DNA of 60,083 bases, from positions 1 to 60,083 of the forward strand of contig JAFYWX010000037.1 in assembly GCA_017546445.1 (NCBI GenBank), given 5' to 3'. The stretch is from Akkermansia sp. Lineage in GTDB: Bacteria > Verrucomicrobiota > Verrucomicrobiia > Verrucomicrobiales > Akkermansiaceae. Both the position numbers and the translations under genes were made by a program. Shown in pieces: positions 16,620-24,061 of the stretch. The notes beneath the pieces were generated by a model. That model saw only the letters and a list, made by a program, of their open reading frames with translations. It was not told where the DNA came from and did not search any database. Position 1 is the first letter of the stretch. Each line of letters starts with the position of its first letter.

Positions 16620-18489
16620 TACCACCAGCAAGAGAAAAGGCAGATTCCTCCGCATCCTGGCAAGCCTGCTGGGTGGCGCCTTCATGGCCCTGGCCTTTCC
16701 CCCGTATGACTGGGGCAACCTGGTGTGGGTCGGGCTGCTGCCCCTGCTCTGCGTGCTGTGGAACGGGCGCCGCGGTTTCTGGCGGGGCTTCGGCTACGGC
16801 TGGCTGTACGGCATGGGCTGGTACTGCGTGAGCTTCTGGTGGATTCACAATGTGGGCCTTGTGTTCCGCATTCCGCTACCGGTATTCCTGGGCATAGCGT
16901 TCCTGCCGCTCATGACGGTGTATTCATGTCTGGTGGGGCTCTGGGCAGGCGTGGCAAACACCCTGCTGCGCCCGCGCCTGGCCGGCATCCCGGACACCGC
17001 AGCCCTCACCCGCCCGGAGCAGAAGCAGCAGACCTGGAGCCAGTGGTTCACCGCAGATCTGCGCAGCACCCTGCGCAGCGCCATCGGCTGCGGCGCCATG
17101 TGGGTCTGCATTGAATGGCTGCGCGCCAACGGCACCCTGGGCTTCAGCTGGAACAGCATGGGCATGGCACTCTACAACGGGCTCTCCCTGGTGCAGTGGG
17201 CAGAATTCATCGGCACCGCGGCACTCTCCTTCTTCCCCACGGCGGCGGCAGTCATCCTCTGGTGCGCCACACGCCGCACCTGGCTGCAATACCGTGCAAC
17301 CGGCCGCGGCAACCGCCCCTGGGACTTCCTCGGGCTCATCGTCATTCTCTTCCTCATGTTCACCGGCGGGCTGGCGCTTTCCAAGAAATACTCCCCGCTG
17401 GTCATGCTGAGGCAGGAGAACGTGCTGCAGCTGCCGGTCATGGGCGTGCAGCTCAATCTGGACCAGGTGGAGCGCATTGAGGACGGCCCCATGCAGCCCC
17501 GGCTCTACGGCGAATTCCTGCGCACCACCCACCAGGCTTTCGGCGAAGTACAGCAGGCCACCATCCGCCAGGCCATGGAAAACCCGGAGCTGGCTATCAC
17601 CCAGCAGCTGCCGGTCTGGGTCATCTGGCCGGAAAGCGCCATGGGTTGCCCTATTCACCTGGATACCGAGGCAGGCAAACTCATAGCAGACGCCTACACA
17701 ACACAATACTTTTTCGGGGAAGAAGGGCTCCCCATGCTGCGCAGTAAGGTACGCGAAATGGGCGGGCAGGATTTTGTACTCTTCACCGGGGTGGACCAGC
17801 TCCGCTGGGAAACCGATGCGAGCACCGGCAAACGCCGGCCCCGCGGCATGTATAACTCCATGGCCATCATTCCCGGCGGGTTCGATTCCATCACCACAAC
17901 CAGCAAACAGCACCTCATGCCGTTTGGCGAATACCTTCCCTTTGTGGAGCACCTGGAATGGCTCGGCAAGCTCTACACGGAAATGACCGGCACCCAGGTG
18001 GGCGATGGTATTCACCCCGGCACGGGTGATGACCCGATTTCCGTATCTGTTCCCGGCACACAGGAAACCATCGGGGTCATCCCCGCCATCTGCTACGAGG
18101 ATACCGTCGGCCGCCTTCTCACCAAATATGCGCGCAAGGGGCCCCAGGTCATCGTCAATATCTCCAACGACGGCTGGTTCCGCCACTCCTGCTGCGGCGA
18201 ACAGCAGGCACGCAATGCGGCTTTCCGCTGCATCGAGCTTCGCCGCCCCATGGTGCGCGCAGCCAACATGGGCTACACCTGCGCCATTGCCCCCAACGGC
18301 GCCTTCATGGATATTCTGCAGAAGGCAGACGGCTCCCCCCACCTGCCCGGGCACAGCTATGCCGTGCTCCCTGTGGATAAGAACGCCGGCCTCACCCTCT
18401 ACGCCCTGCTGGGCGACTGGGCCGTCATCCTCTGCGCCCTGCTGGTGCTCATCACGGCAGCGCCGGCAGTCATCCGCCACAAGAAATAA
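16609..18489 (+). CDS. lnt: Apolipoprotein N-acyltransferase
   Basis: 626 residues, about 110 longer than the E. coli enzyme. An N-terminal bundle of membrane helices (about 20-270) is followed by a nitrilase-type domain. The catalytic triad can be placed: Glu in VIWPESAMG, Lys in TSKQHLMPFGEYLPF, and Cys in PAICYEDTVG. A final helix follows (WAVILCALLVLITAAPAVI). Lnt adds the third acyl chain to the N-terminal Cys of lipoproteins in the inner membrane. The start MTSDTTSKRKG overlaps the preceding gene by 11 bases. The extra length lies partly in an insertion around residues 115-150. Confidence 0.92.
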   Translation: MTSDTTSKRKGRFLRILASLLGGAFMALAFPPYDWGNLVWVGLLPLLCVLWNGRRGFWRGFGYGWLYGMGWYCVSFWWIHNVGLVFRIPLPVFLGIAFLPLMTVYSCLVGLWAGVANTLLRPRLAGIPDTAALTRPEQKQQTWSQWFTADLRSTLRSAIGCGAMWVCIEWLRANGTLGFSWNSMGMALYNGLSLVQWAEFIGTAALSFFPTAAAVILWCATRRTWLQYRATGRGNRPWDFLGLIVILFLMFTGGLALSKKYSPLVMLRQENVLQLPVMGVQLNLDQVERIEDGPMQPRLYGEFLRTTHQAFGEVQQATIRQAMENPELAITQQLPVWVIWPESAMGCPIHLDTEAGKLIADAYTTQYFFGEEGLPMLRSKVREMGGQDFVLFTGVDQLRWETDASTGKRRPRGMYNSMAIIPGGFDSITTTSKQHLMPFGEYLPFVEHLEWLGKLYTEMTGTQVGDGIHPGTGDDPISVSVPGTQETIGVIPAICYEDTVGRLLTKYARKGPQVIVNISNDGWFRHSCCGEQQARNAAFRCIELRRPMVRAANMGYTCAIAPNGAFMDILQKADGSPHLPGHSYAVLPVDKNAGLTLYALLGDWAVILCALLVLITAAPAVIRHKK

Positions 18490-18494
18490 GCTCC

Positions 18495-19469
18495 ATGCCG
18501 CAGATCATTCACATAGCCCTGAGCGCAGATGGCGCCTTCACCGTACCGCTGGGGCTGTGTCTGCGTTCCATCATGCAGAGCGCAGCCGCCGGCACCCGCT
18601 ACCACTTTCATATTCTGGATAGCGGCGTGAACCGCAAACTGCTGCTGCGCGGGGGCTTCACCAACATCACCTGGTACGATGTAGCAGAAAAAATGCGCGA
18701 CCTGCCCACCACCGCGCGATTCCCCTCTGCCACCTACCACCGCTTCCTGCTCCCCTCTCTCCTGCCGCAGGATATAGACCGCGTTATCTTCCTGGACTGC
18801 GATACCGTGGTCACGCAGGACCTTACCCCGCTTTATCATTGGGAGCTGCAGGGCAACTGCATCGCAGCGGTGCCCTGGGTAGTGCTCGGCCACTATCGGC
18901 AGGAATACGGTCAGCACCTCCGCAGCTTCCCCGCACGCTTCAACCTGCCGGATGACGGCACACCGTATTTCTACGCCTCGCTCCTCATCATGGACCTGAC
19001 TATCATGCGGCGCTGCGGCACCACAGCCCGCATCATAGAAACCGTGCGCAACACCCCCAGGGAGAAGCTCATCTGGCTGGATCAGGATGCCCTGAACGCC
19101 ACGCTTCACGGCCAGATCACCCCCCTGCCGCTGGAATACAACGTCATCCCCCTCTTCTCCGAACAGCTGGAGGAGGAATCCCCCCAGGCCCAGGCGGCCT
19201 ATGCGCACCCCGCCATTGTGCACTTCGCCGCCACCAAGCCCAATGTCCTGATCGGCCCGCGCAATCCTCTGGAACAGAATTTCTTCCGCTTCTGGCAAGA
19301 ATCCCCCTGGGCACGCTGCATCCCCTATCCCCTCGTCTCCCTCTCCCGCATGCCGCGCCTCCTGGCCGCCTTGCTCAATGCCTCTATCCGGCCCCTGCTC
19401 CCCTTCCCGCGTTTGCTGCGCTTGTATGCAGCACTGCTGAGCAGACTCCGCCGCAATAGCGCCTCATAA
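18495..19469 (+). CDS. Family 8 glycosyltransferase
   Basis: 324 residues. GT8 pattern: MPQIIHIALSADGAFTVPLG at the start, the metal-binding DxD motif in VIFLDCDTVVTQDLTPLY, LIMDLTIMRR, WLDQDALNATLHG, and VHFAATKPN near the C terminus. These enzymes transfer galactose or glucose from UDP-sugars, often onto lipopolysaccharide core. It starts 5 bases after lnt, so it belongs to the lnt operon. Decoration of a surface glycolipid is likely but inferred. A basic, hydrophobic C-terminal helix may tether it to the membrane. Confidence 0.88.
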   Translation: MPQIIHIALSADGAFTVPLGLCLRSIMQSAAAGTRYHFHILDSGVNRKLLLRGGFTNITWYDVAEKMRDLPTTARFPSATYHRFLLPSLLPQDIDRVIFLDCDTVVTQDLTPLYHWELQGNCIAAVPWVVLGHYRQEYGQHLRSFPARFNLPDDGTPYFYASLLIMDLTIMRRCGTTARIIETVRNTPREKLIWLDQDALNATLHGQITPLPLEYNVIPLFSEQLEEESPQAQAAYAHPAIVHFAATKPNVLIGPRNPLEQNFFRFWQESPWARCIPYPLVSLSRMPRLLAALLNASIRPLLPFPRLLRLYAALLSRLRRNSAS

Positions 19470-19805
19470 CCGAGGCTGCAGCACCTTCCCCTGCCGTCGG
19501 AGGCACAAACTCGTTTTCAGCTCATTTTTTGCATCTCGTGGCACTTCCCCTGCCGTTATTCTACTTCGGAGGGCGCTTTTGCTCCATTTTTAAACGCCCA
19601 ACCAATTTCCTGTTATAAAAATCAGGAAAAATTTAGGAAATTTAAGAAAAATTTAGATTTCTCCTGAAATTTGACTGTACACAGCATTCAACATGCTGTA
19701 TACTCCCCGCCGTCGGGCGAAAGGGGAGAACTTTCCACCGCGCGAGGAATATCCCCGCAACCCGGCAATCGCATTAACTATATATACGTTACATATTCAA
19801 TATCT
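19470..19805. other. 336-base upstream region of the small PEP-CTERM gene
   Basis: No gene. At 19625-19660 AAATTT blocks recur about every 10-11 bases, a pattern that bends DNA. At 19677-19703 is an operator-like palindrome overlapping a -10 box. From there about 100 bases of leader run to the ATG at 19806. Confidence 0.55.
19676..19704 (+). promoter_or_regulatory. Promoter overlapped by palindromic operator
   Basis: TATACT (19699-19704) is preceded at 17 bases by TGTACA (19676-19681). Inverted arms GTACACAGCAT (19677-19687) and ATGCTGTATAC (19693-19703) match at ten of eleven positions around TCAAC. A repressor bound here would cover both promoter elements. Confidence 0.5.
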
Positions 19806-20417
19806 ATGAAAAAGACACTTATCGCCCTGATGGCTCTTGCCGGCGTTGCCATGGCTGACGAGCATCTTGCTATCATCGCTGAATTCACCCAGGCCCCCGT
19901 TGTGGCTGGTAACTGCTGGTCCGGCGACTACGTGCTGACCTTCACCCTGGCTGAGGACTACACCCTGCAGCACGGTGGTGCTCTGGTTGGTTTCTACCGC
20001 GGCGCCGCTGTCAACGACAACTATGGCTACAACGCCATCACTCTGGGCGGCACCAACGATGCCCTCACCCTGACCGTGGGTCGCGGCCGTGTTCTGAACA
20101 CGCTGAACGATGCCACCGGCATCGGCGCTAACACCACGGTTGCTTACCAGGACAACGTGACCTTCACCACGGCTATCGAGAAGGGCGTGACCTACACCCT
20201 CAGCGTGACCGGTGGCAACCAGGCCATGACCCCCACCCTCAGCTGGACGACCGCTGAAGGTATTCAGTCCGAGACTCTTGCCGCCTACGCGGGTAACATG
20301 AACGGCAACGCCGCTCTGACCTATGCCGTGAACACGGTGATGATTCCTGAGCCCGCCACCGCTACCCTGAGCCTCCTGGCTCTGGCTGGTCTGGCTGCTC
20401 GCCGTCGTCGCAAGTAA
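19806..20417 (+). CDS. Small PEP-CTERM-type secreted protein
   Basis: 203 residues: signal peptide MKKTLIALMALAGVAMADE, a beta-rich central domain of about 150 residues with Gly/Asn/Thr turns, and a C-terminal sorting tail. The tail is IPEPATATLSLLALAGLAARRRRK: a PEP motif, a short hydrophobic helix and an Arg-rich end. Such tails are processed by exosortase-type enzymes and are common in Verrucomicrobiota. The central domain is unrecognised. Its upstream region holds a candidate operator and curved DNA, so expression is probably regulated. A strong terminator follows. Confidence 0.82.
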   Translation: MKKTLIALMALAGVAMADEHLAIIAEFTQAPVVAGNCWSGDYVLTFTLAEDYTLQHGGALVGFYRGAAVNDNYGYNAITLGGTNDALTLTVGRGRVLNTLNDATGIGANTTVAYQDNVTFTTAIEKGVTYTLSVTGGNQAMTPTLSWTTAEGIQSETLAAYAGNMNGNAALTYAVNTVMIPEPATATLSLLALAGLAARRRRK

Positions 20418-20442
20418 TTGCACGGTGTAAAAGCTGACTTTC

Positions 20443-20480
20443 ATCAGGCACTTCGGTCAACGAAGTGCCTGATTTCTTTT
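20443..20480 (+). terminator. Intrinsic terminator of small PEP-CTERM gene
   Basis: Perfect 13-bp stem (20443-20455 with 20461-20473), loop GTCAA, then TTCTTTT. Confidence 0.85.
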
Positions 20481-20501
20481 GTACAGCATCTGTACCATTA
20501 T

Positions 20502-20924
20502 TCACTTCGAAAGTCCAATGTGAAAAACAGGTCTGCTGGCGCGATGCCCCCCCAGCACCGGGGCCAGTTTCTGGAGATAACGCAGAACAGGGGAGCCCGC
20601 ACTGCACAACCACGCAATGGTATTACTCTTCCGCCCCCAGTCTTGCATGAACAGCGGACGGATATACACCGGATTTTCTACCCAGGAGATATCCGCCATC
20701 CTCGATCATGCAACTTCCGCAGGTCTCATACTGCAGAATAATCGCAAGCCCTCGTCAGAAGTCAGAGGCTCTGGAGCGAATTCCAGAACACGGGGGATTT
20801 CAATTCTTTCAATCGAATTGGTATCGCACCACTCCTGCCGCATTCCATACGCTAAGATGCTACGCATGATACTGCGGGCTTTTACATACCCGCAAGAGCT
20901 TTGTGAGAATGCTGCAATCAACAC
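20502..20924 (-). pseudogene. Tyrosine recombinase fragment with in-frame stop
   Basis: On the minus strand one frame of 141 codons is interrupted by a single TGA at 20706-20708. The first part reads MRSILAYGMRQEWCDTNSIE, then IEIPRVLEFAPEPLTSDEGL. That is the linker and start of the catalytic domain of phage-type integrases. After the stop the frame continues with RMADISWVENPVYIRP, the expected next strand of the same fold. The N-terminal half and the distal catalytic residues are absent. It is a decayed remnant of a mobile element or of a phase-variation recombinase. No attachment site is evident. Confidence 0.65.
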
Positions 20925-20970
20925 ATAGCGCTACTGCGAAACCTTTGGCTCCCCGCCCTCCAGAAGAAAA

Positions 20971-21005
20971 GCATTCCTCACGGCGCGGGTGGCCATGAGG
21001 AATGC
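20971..21005 (-). terminator. Intrinsic terminator of sulP
   Basis: On the minus strand GCATTCCTCA pairs with TGAGGAATGC (10 bp) and is followed by TTTTCTTC. It lies 28 bases after the sulP stop. Confidence 0.78.
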
Positions 21006-21032
21006 GGAACAGAAATCAGGGAATGAACGAAC

Positions 21033-22742
21033 TCAGGGCGTGGGGAGCTGGCTGACGATGCTCTGCTCCTTCTCCGCCTCGAGCACCTTGATGCGCTCCA
21101 GCGCGGCGTCGATATTCTCGCAGATATTCTCGGCGTGCAGCTCGCTCATGAAGGGCGAGTCACGGCGAATGACCTTCCAGGGCTGTTTCTGCACACCGCA
21201 GAGCAGCAGGGTGACATCACGCCGCTGGCAATAAGCCAGGAAGTCTTCCAGCGCATGCAGGCCGGAGGCATCCAGCGCGGGCACAAGGCGCATGCGCAGC
21301 AGCACGTAGTCCACATCGCGGCTCAGGTTGCGGAACACGCGGTCCTTGAACTGCTCCACAGCGCCGAAGAAGAAGGGGCCCTGCACATCGAAGATTTCCA
21401 CGTTCTCCGGCACATGGCGCAGGTAGCGGGAGCGGCCGGGCTGTTCTTCGGGGTCTTCGCCCTCGAGCTCGCGGGAGATGGATTCCACATTGCTGATCTG
21501 GGCCATGCGGCCAATGAAGAGGAGTGCGGCCAGCACCACGCCCACTTCCACAGCCACCACCAGGTCAATCAGCACGGTGAGGATGAAGGTGAGGCAGAGC
21601 ACCACGGCATCCTGGCGCGGCCCCTTCAGCAGGTGGGTGAAGGTGGAGATTTCGGCCATGTTGTAGCACACAATGACCAGAATGCCAGCCAGCGCAGACA
21701 GCGGCACCATGGCGGCATACTGCCCGGCCAGCATGAGGATGAGCAGCAGGGTGATGGCGTGAATGATACCGGCCACGGGGGATTTACCGCCGGCGCGGAT
21801 GTTGGTAGCCGTGCGGGCAATGGCGCCCGTGGCGGGGATGCCGCCGAAGAGAGCGGAGGCAATGTTGCCCACACCCTGGCCGATGAGCTCGGTGTTCGGG
21901 TGGTGGCGGGAGCCGGTCATACCGTCGGCCACGCTGGCGCTCAGCAGGGATTCAATGGCGGCCAGCAGCGCAATCACAAAGGCGGGCTGCACCAGCTGCG
22001 GCAGCTTTGCCCAGTCAATCTCAGGCAGGGAGGGCATGGGAAGCCCCTGCGGAAGCTCGCCGAAGCGGGAGCCGATGGTTTCCACCGGCAGGTTGAACAC
22101 CTGGCACACCAGGGTGCTCACCAGCATGCCCACCAGCATGAAGGGGGCTCTGGGGCACAGGCGCTTGGTGACCAGAATAACGGCGATGGTCAGCAGAGAA
22201 AGTCCCAGGGCCCAGTAGTTCACAGTGTGGAAATGCGCTGCATAGCACTGCCACTTGGCTATGAACTCTGCCGGCACAGCGGTGTCAATCTGCAGGCCCA
22301 GCAGGTCCTTCACCTGCGTGCAGAAGATGGTGACGGCAATACCGCTGGTGAAGCCCGTGGTCACGGGGTACGGGATAAACTTGATCAGCGAGCCCATACG
22401 GCACACGCCGAAAATAACAAGGAAAATACCCGCCATCAGGGTGCACAGAATCAACCCAGGGAAACCGAAACTGCCCACCACGCCGGAAATCAACACCACA
22501 AAGGCACCCGTGGGGCCGCCAATCTGGTATTTACTGCCACCCAGCAGGGAGATGAGGAAACCTGCCACCACTGCAGTAATGAGGCCGGTGGAGGGGGTGA
22601 TGGAGCTGCTGCCGCAGGCTATGGCAAAGGCCATGGCGAGTGGCAGGGCTACTACGCCCACGGTTAAGCCGGCACCCAGGTCGGAGAAAAACGTCTTGCG
22701 ATTATATTCCTTCAGCGAGCTTACAATACTTGGAGCATGCAT
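21033..22742 (-). CDS. SulP/SLC26-family anion transporter
   Basis: 569 residues. Ten or more membrane helices cover about residues 20-420. Family motifs are GLTVGVVALPLAMAFAIACG near the start, GGPTGAFVVLISG, and LVQPAFVIALLAAIESLLSA in the middle. A C-terminal STAS domain (about 455-555; ENVEIFDVQGPFFFGAVEQF and RMRLVPALDASGLHALEDF) completes the architecture. Members move sulfate, bicarbonate or dicarboxylates; the substrate cannot be read from sequence. No carbonic anhydrase is adjacent. A minus-strand promoter TTTACA-17-TATAAA lies directly upstream. Confidence 0.92.
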   Translation of the reverse strand: MHAPSIVSSLKEYNRKTFFSDLGAGLTVGVVALPLAMAFAIACGSSSITPSTGLITAVVAGFLISLLGGSKYQIGGPTGAFVVLISGVVGSFGFPGLILCTLMAGIFLVIFGVCRMGSLIKFIPYPVTTGFTSGIAVTIFCTQVKDLLGLQIDTAVPAEFIAKWQCYAAHFHTVNYWALGLSLLTIAVILVTKRLCPRAPFMLVGMLVSTLVCQVFNLPVETIGSRFGELPQGLPMPSLPEIDWAKLPQLVQPAFVIALLAAIESLLSASVADGMTGSRHHPNTELIGQGVGNIASALFGGIPATGAIARTATNIRAGGKSPVAGIIHAITLLLILMLAGQYAAMVPLSALAGILVIVCYNMAEISTFTHLLKGPRQDAVVLCLTFILTVLIDLVVAVEVGVVLAALLFIGRMAQISNVESISRELEGEDPEEQPGRSRYLRHVPENVEIFDVQGPFFFGAVEQFKDRVFRNLSRDVDYVLLRMRLVPALDASGLHALEDFLAYCQRRDVTLLLCGVQKQPWKVIRRDSPFMSELHAENICENIDAALERIKVLEAEKEQSIVSQLPTP

Positions 22743-22753
22743 GGCTGAAGTTT

Positions 22754-22782
22754 TTTATACGCCCGCTCCCGCACCTTGTAAA
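22754..22782 (-). promoter_or_regulatory. Promoter of sulP
   Basis: Minus strand TTTACA (22777-22782), 17-base spacer, TATAAA (22754-22759). The ATG is 11 bases after the -10 box, so the leader is very short. Confidence 0.55.
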
Positions 22783-22867
22783 GACAAAACAGTTATTTTC
22801 CGCGCCAGTATAGGAAAAACTGACACTCGCAAAAGCACGACGCGCGAAGTAGGAGGTACGAGTTTTT

Positions 22868-22920
22868 GAATTCAGGCGGGCGTTAGCCCGCAGATTTGAA
22901 TACATTAAAAATTCTACATC
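22868..22920 (+). repeat. GCGGGC-hairpin repeat, copy 1
   Basis: GAATTCAG, then stem GCGGGC (22876-22881), loop GTTA, GCCCGC (22886-22891), then an AT-rich tail containing ACATTAAAAATTC. The same order recurs at 28377 and, inverted, at 33784. Confidence 0.75.
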
Positions 22921-23007
22921 GAAAATTCAAAATTATTTCCCCCGCCGCCCGGCGTATGCAAGACCGGCCGACGGGGGCGTCGCGTTGACGTTATGCGTAC
23001 CAAATCT

Positions 23008-23595
23008 TTACCTGGCGCCGGCGGCGCGCAGCACCTGCACCGCACGCAGCTTGCCTTCATCCAGCGCCTTGTCCAGGGCGCTCTCGCCCTCGCTGTCGGT
23101 GGCGTTCACATCAGCACCGGCGGAAATCAGCAGCTGGAGCACGGGCACAGCACCCTCATCCGCCGCCTTCATGAGCGGAGTCTCGCCCTCGTTGTCGATG
23201 ACATTCACCTCTGCCCCGGCATCCAGCAGCAGCTTCACCGTGGCAGCATTGCCGCTGTCGGCGGCATACATCAGGGGCGTTTCGCCGTCCTCATCGGTAT
23301 CATTCACATTGGCCCCGGCATCCAGCAGCAGCTTCACCACAGCGGCGTTGCCGTCATCTGCGGCCATCATCAGAGCGGTTTCACCGTCATTATCCTTGGC
23401 ATTCACCGCAGCACCGGCGGCCAGCAGACGCTGCACCTCGGCCACCTGACCACGGTCGGCAGCCTTCATCAGCAGAGTCTTGCCTTCGCGGTCTGCCCAG
23501 TTTGCATCCTGCGCCACGGCATTGCCCACCATAGCCAGCGTGCTGCCGGCGGTGATGAGGCAAAGGGCGATTTTCTTCAGCATTGTTGTCTTCAT
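23008..23595 (-). CDS. Secreted ankyrin-repeat protein
   Basis: 195 residues: signal peptide (about 1-28, ending NAVAQ), then five ankyrin repeats of 33 residues covering the rest. Repeat consensus is visible as GETALMMAADDGNAAVVKLL, GETPLMYAADSGNAATVKLL and GETPLMKAADEGAVPVLQLL, each followed by LDAGANVN-type turns. Helices 2-4 are nearly identical, so the repeats probably arose by recent internal duplication. It is a periplasmic protein-binding scaffold; the partner is unknown. Minus-strand promoter TTGCAA-17-TAATCT lies at 23634-23662. An AAAGGA in the leader could act as a ribosome binding site. Confidence 0.88.
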   Translation of the reverse strand: MKTTMLKKIALCLITAGSTLAMVGNAVAQDANWADREGKTLLMKAADRGQVAEVQRLLAAGAAVNAKDNDGETALMMAADDGNAAVVKLLLDAGANVNDTDEDGETPLMYAADSGNAATVKLLLDAGAEVNVIDNEGETPLMKAADEGAVPVLQLLISAGADVNATDSEGESALDKALDEGKLRAVQVLRAAGAR

Positions 23596-23633
23596 GGTCA
23601 GTATTCCTTTCTATGTTGGTTACTTCTGAGCCC

Positions 23634-23662
23634 AGATTACTCCTTTTCTACGCAGCTTGCAA
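23634..23662 (-). promoter_or_regulatory. Promoter of ankyrin gene
   Basis: Minus strand TTGCAA (23657-23662), 17-base spacer, TAATCT (23634-23639), with a leader of about 32 bases. Confidence 0.6.
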
Positions 23663-23811
23663 TAAAAAAATAACTTCATCACGCGTTTTTCCTACCTTTT
23701 TGGCAGTATTTTTATGTTATTTGATACTCAAAGGCAAGAAAAGCACACAAAAGAGGTAGTTTTTGTATTTAGGCAAGCAATTCCACTGTTCTTCCACCCG
23801 CAACCTTGATT

Positions 23812-24000
23812 GCTAATCGGGAACTTCTAAAAGCTCTGCAAATGGCGATTTGGCGGGGGCTCAAATCTTTCGGAGCACGGGACTTCAGTCCCGAAAACTC
23901 AAGCGATGAGGGACTAAAGTCCCTTGCTCCGACAAAAACAGTTGCCCGCCAAACTCGCATTTGGCGGGAAACTTCGGCTTAGCAGGAGTTACCGATTAGC
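23812..24000 (+). repeat. Family A structured repeat, copy 1
   Basis: A 189-base element bounded by perfect inverted ends GCTAATCGG (23812-23820) and CCGATTAGC (23992-24000). Inside, TTTGGCGGG (23849-23857) pairs with CCCGCCAAA (23945-23953), and CGGAGCA (23871-23877) pairs with TGCTCCG (23925-23931). Two perfect hairpins lie within: CGGGACTTCAGTCCCG and AGGGACTAAAGTCCCT. The whole folds on paper as a long stem with a two-armed head. Copies lie at 29840 (same strand) and 32033 (inverted). Confidence 0.85.
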
Positions 24001-24027
24001 TATTCCCCCCATTGACGCATTGAGAGC

Positions 24028-24055
24028 TTGCGTGAGGGCGCGGCGGTGCTAAAAT
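24028..24055 (+). promoter_or_regulatory. Promoter of recQ-like gene (leaderless)
   Basis: TTGCGT (24028-24033), 16-base spacer, TAAAAT (24050-24055), six C, then the ATG at 24062. Confidence 0.65.
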
Positions 24056-24061
24056 CCCCCC

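Noticed and set aside
21135..22667. A 510-codon frame opposite sulP
   Set aside because: Low-complexity His/Gln/Gly translation, antisense to a well-defined transporter.
22985..23449. Plus-strand repetitive ORFs opposite the ankyrin gene
   Set aside because: Their periodicity is caused by the 33-residue ankyrin repeats on the minus strand.
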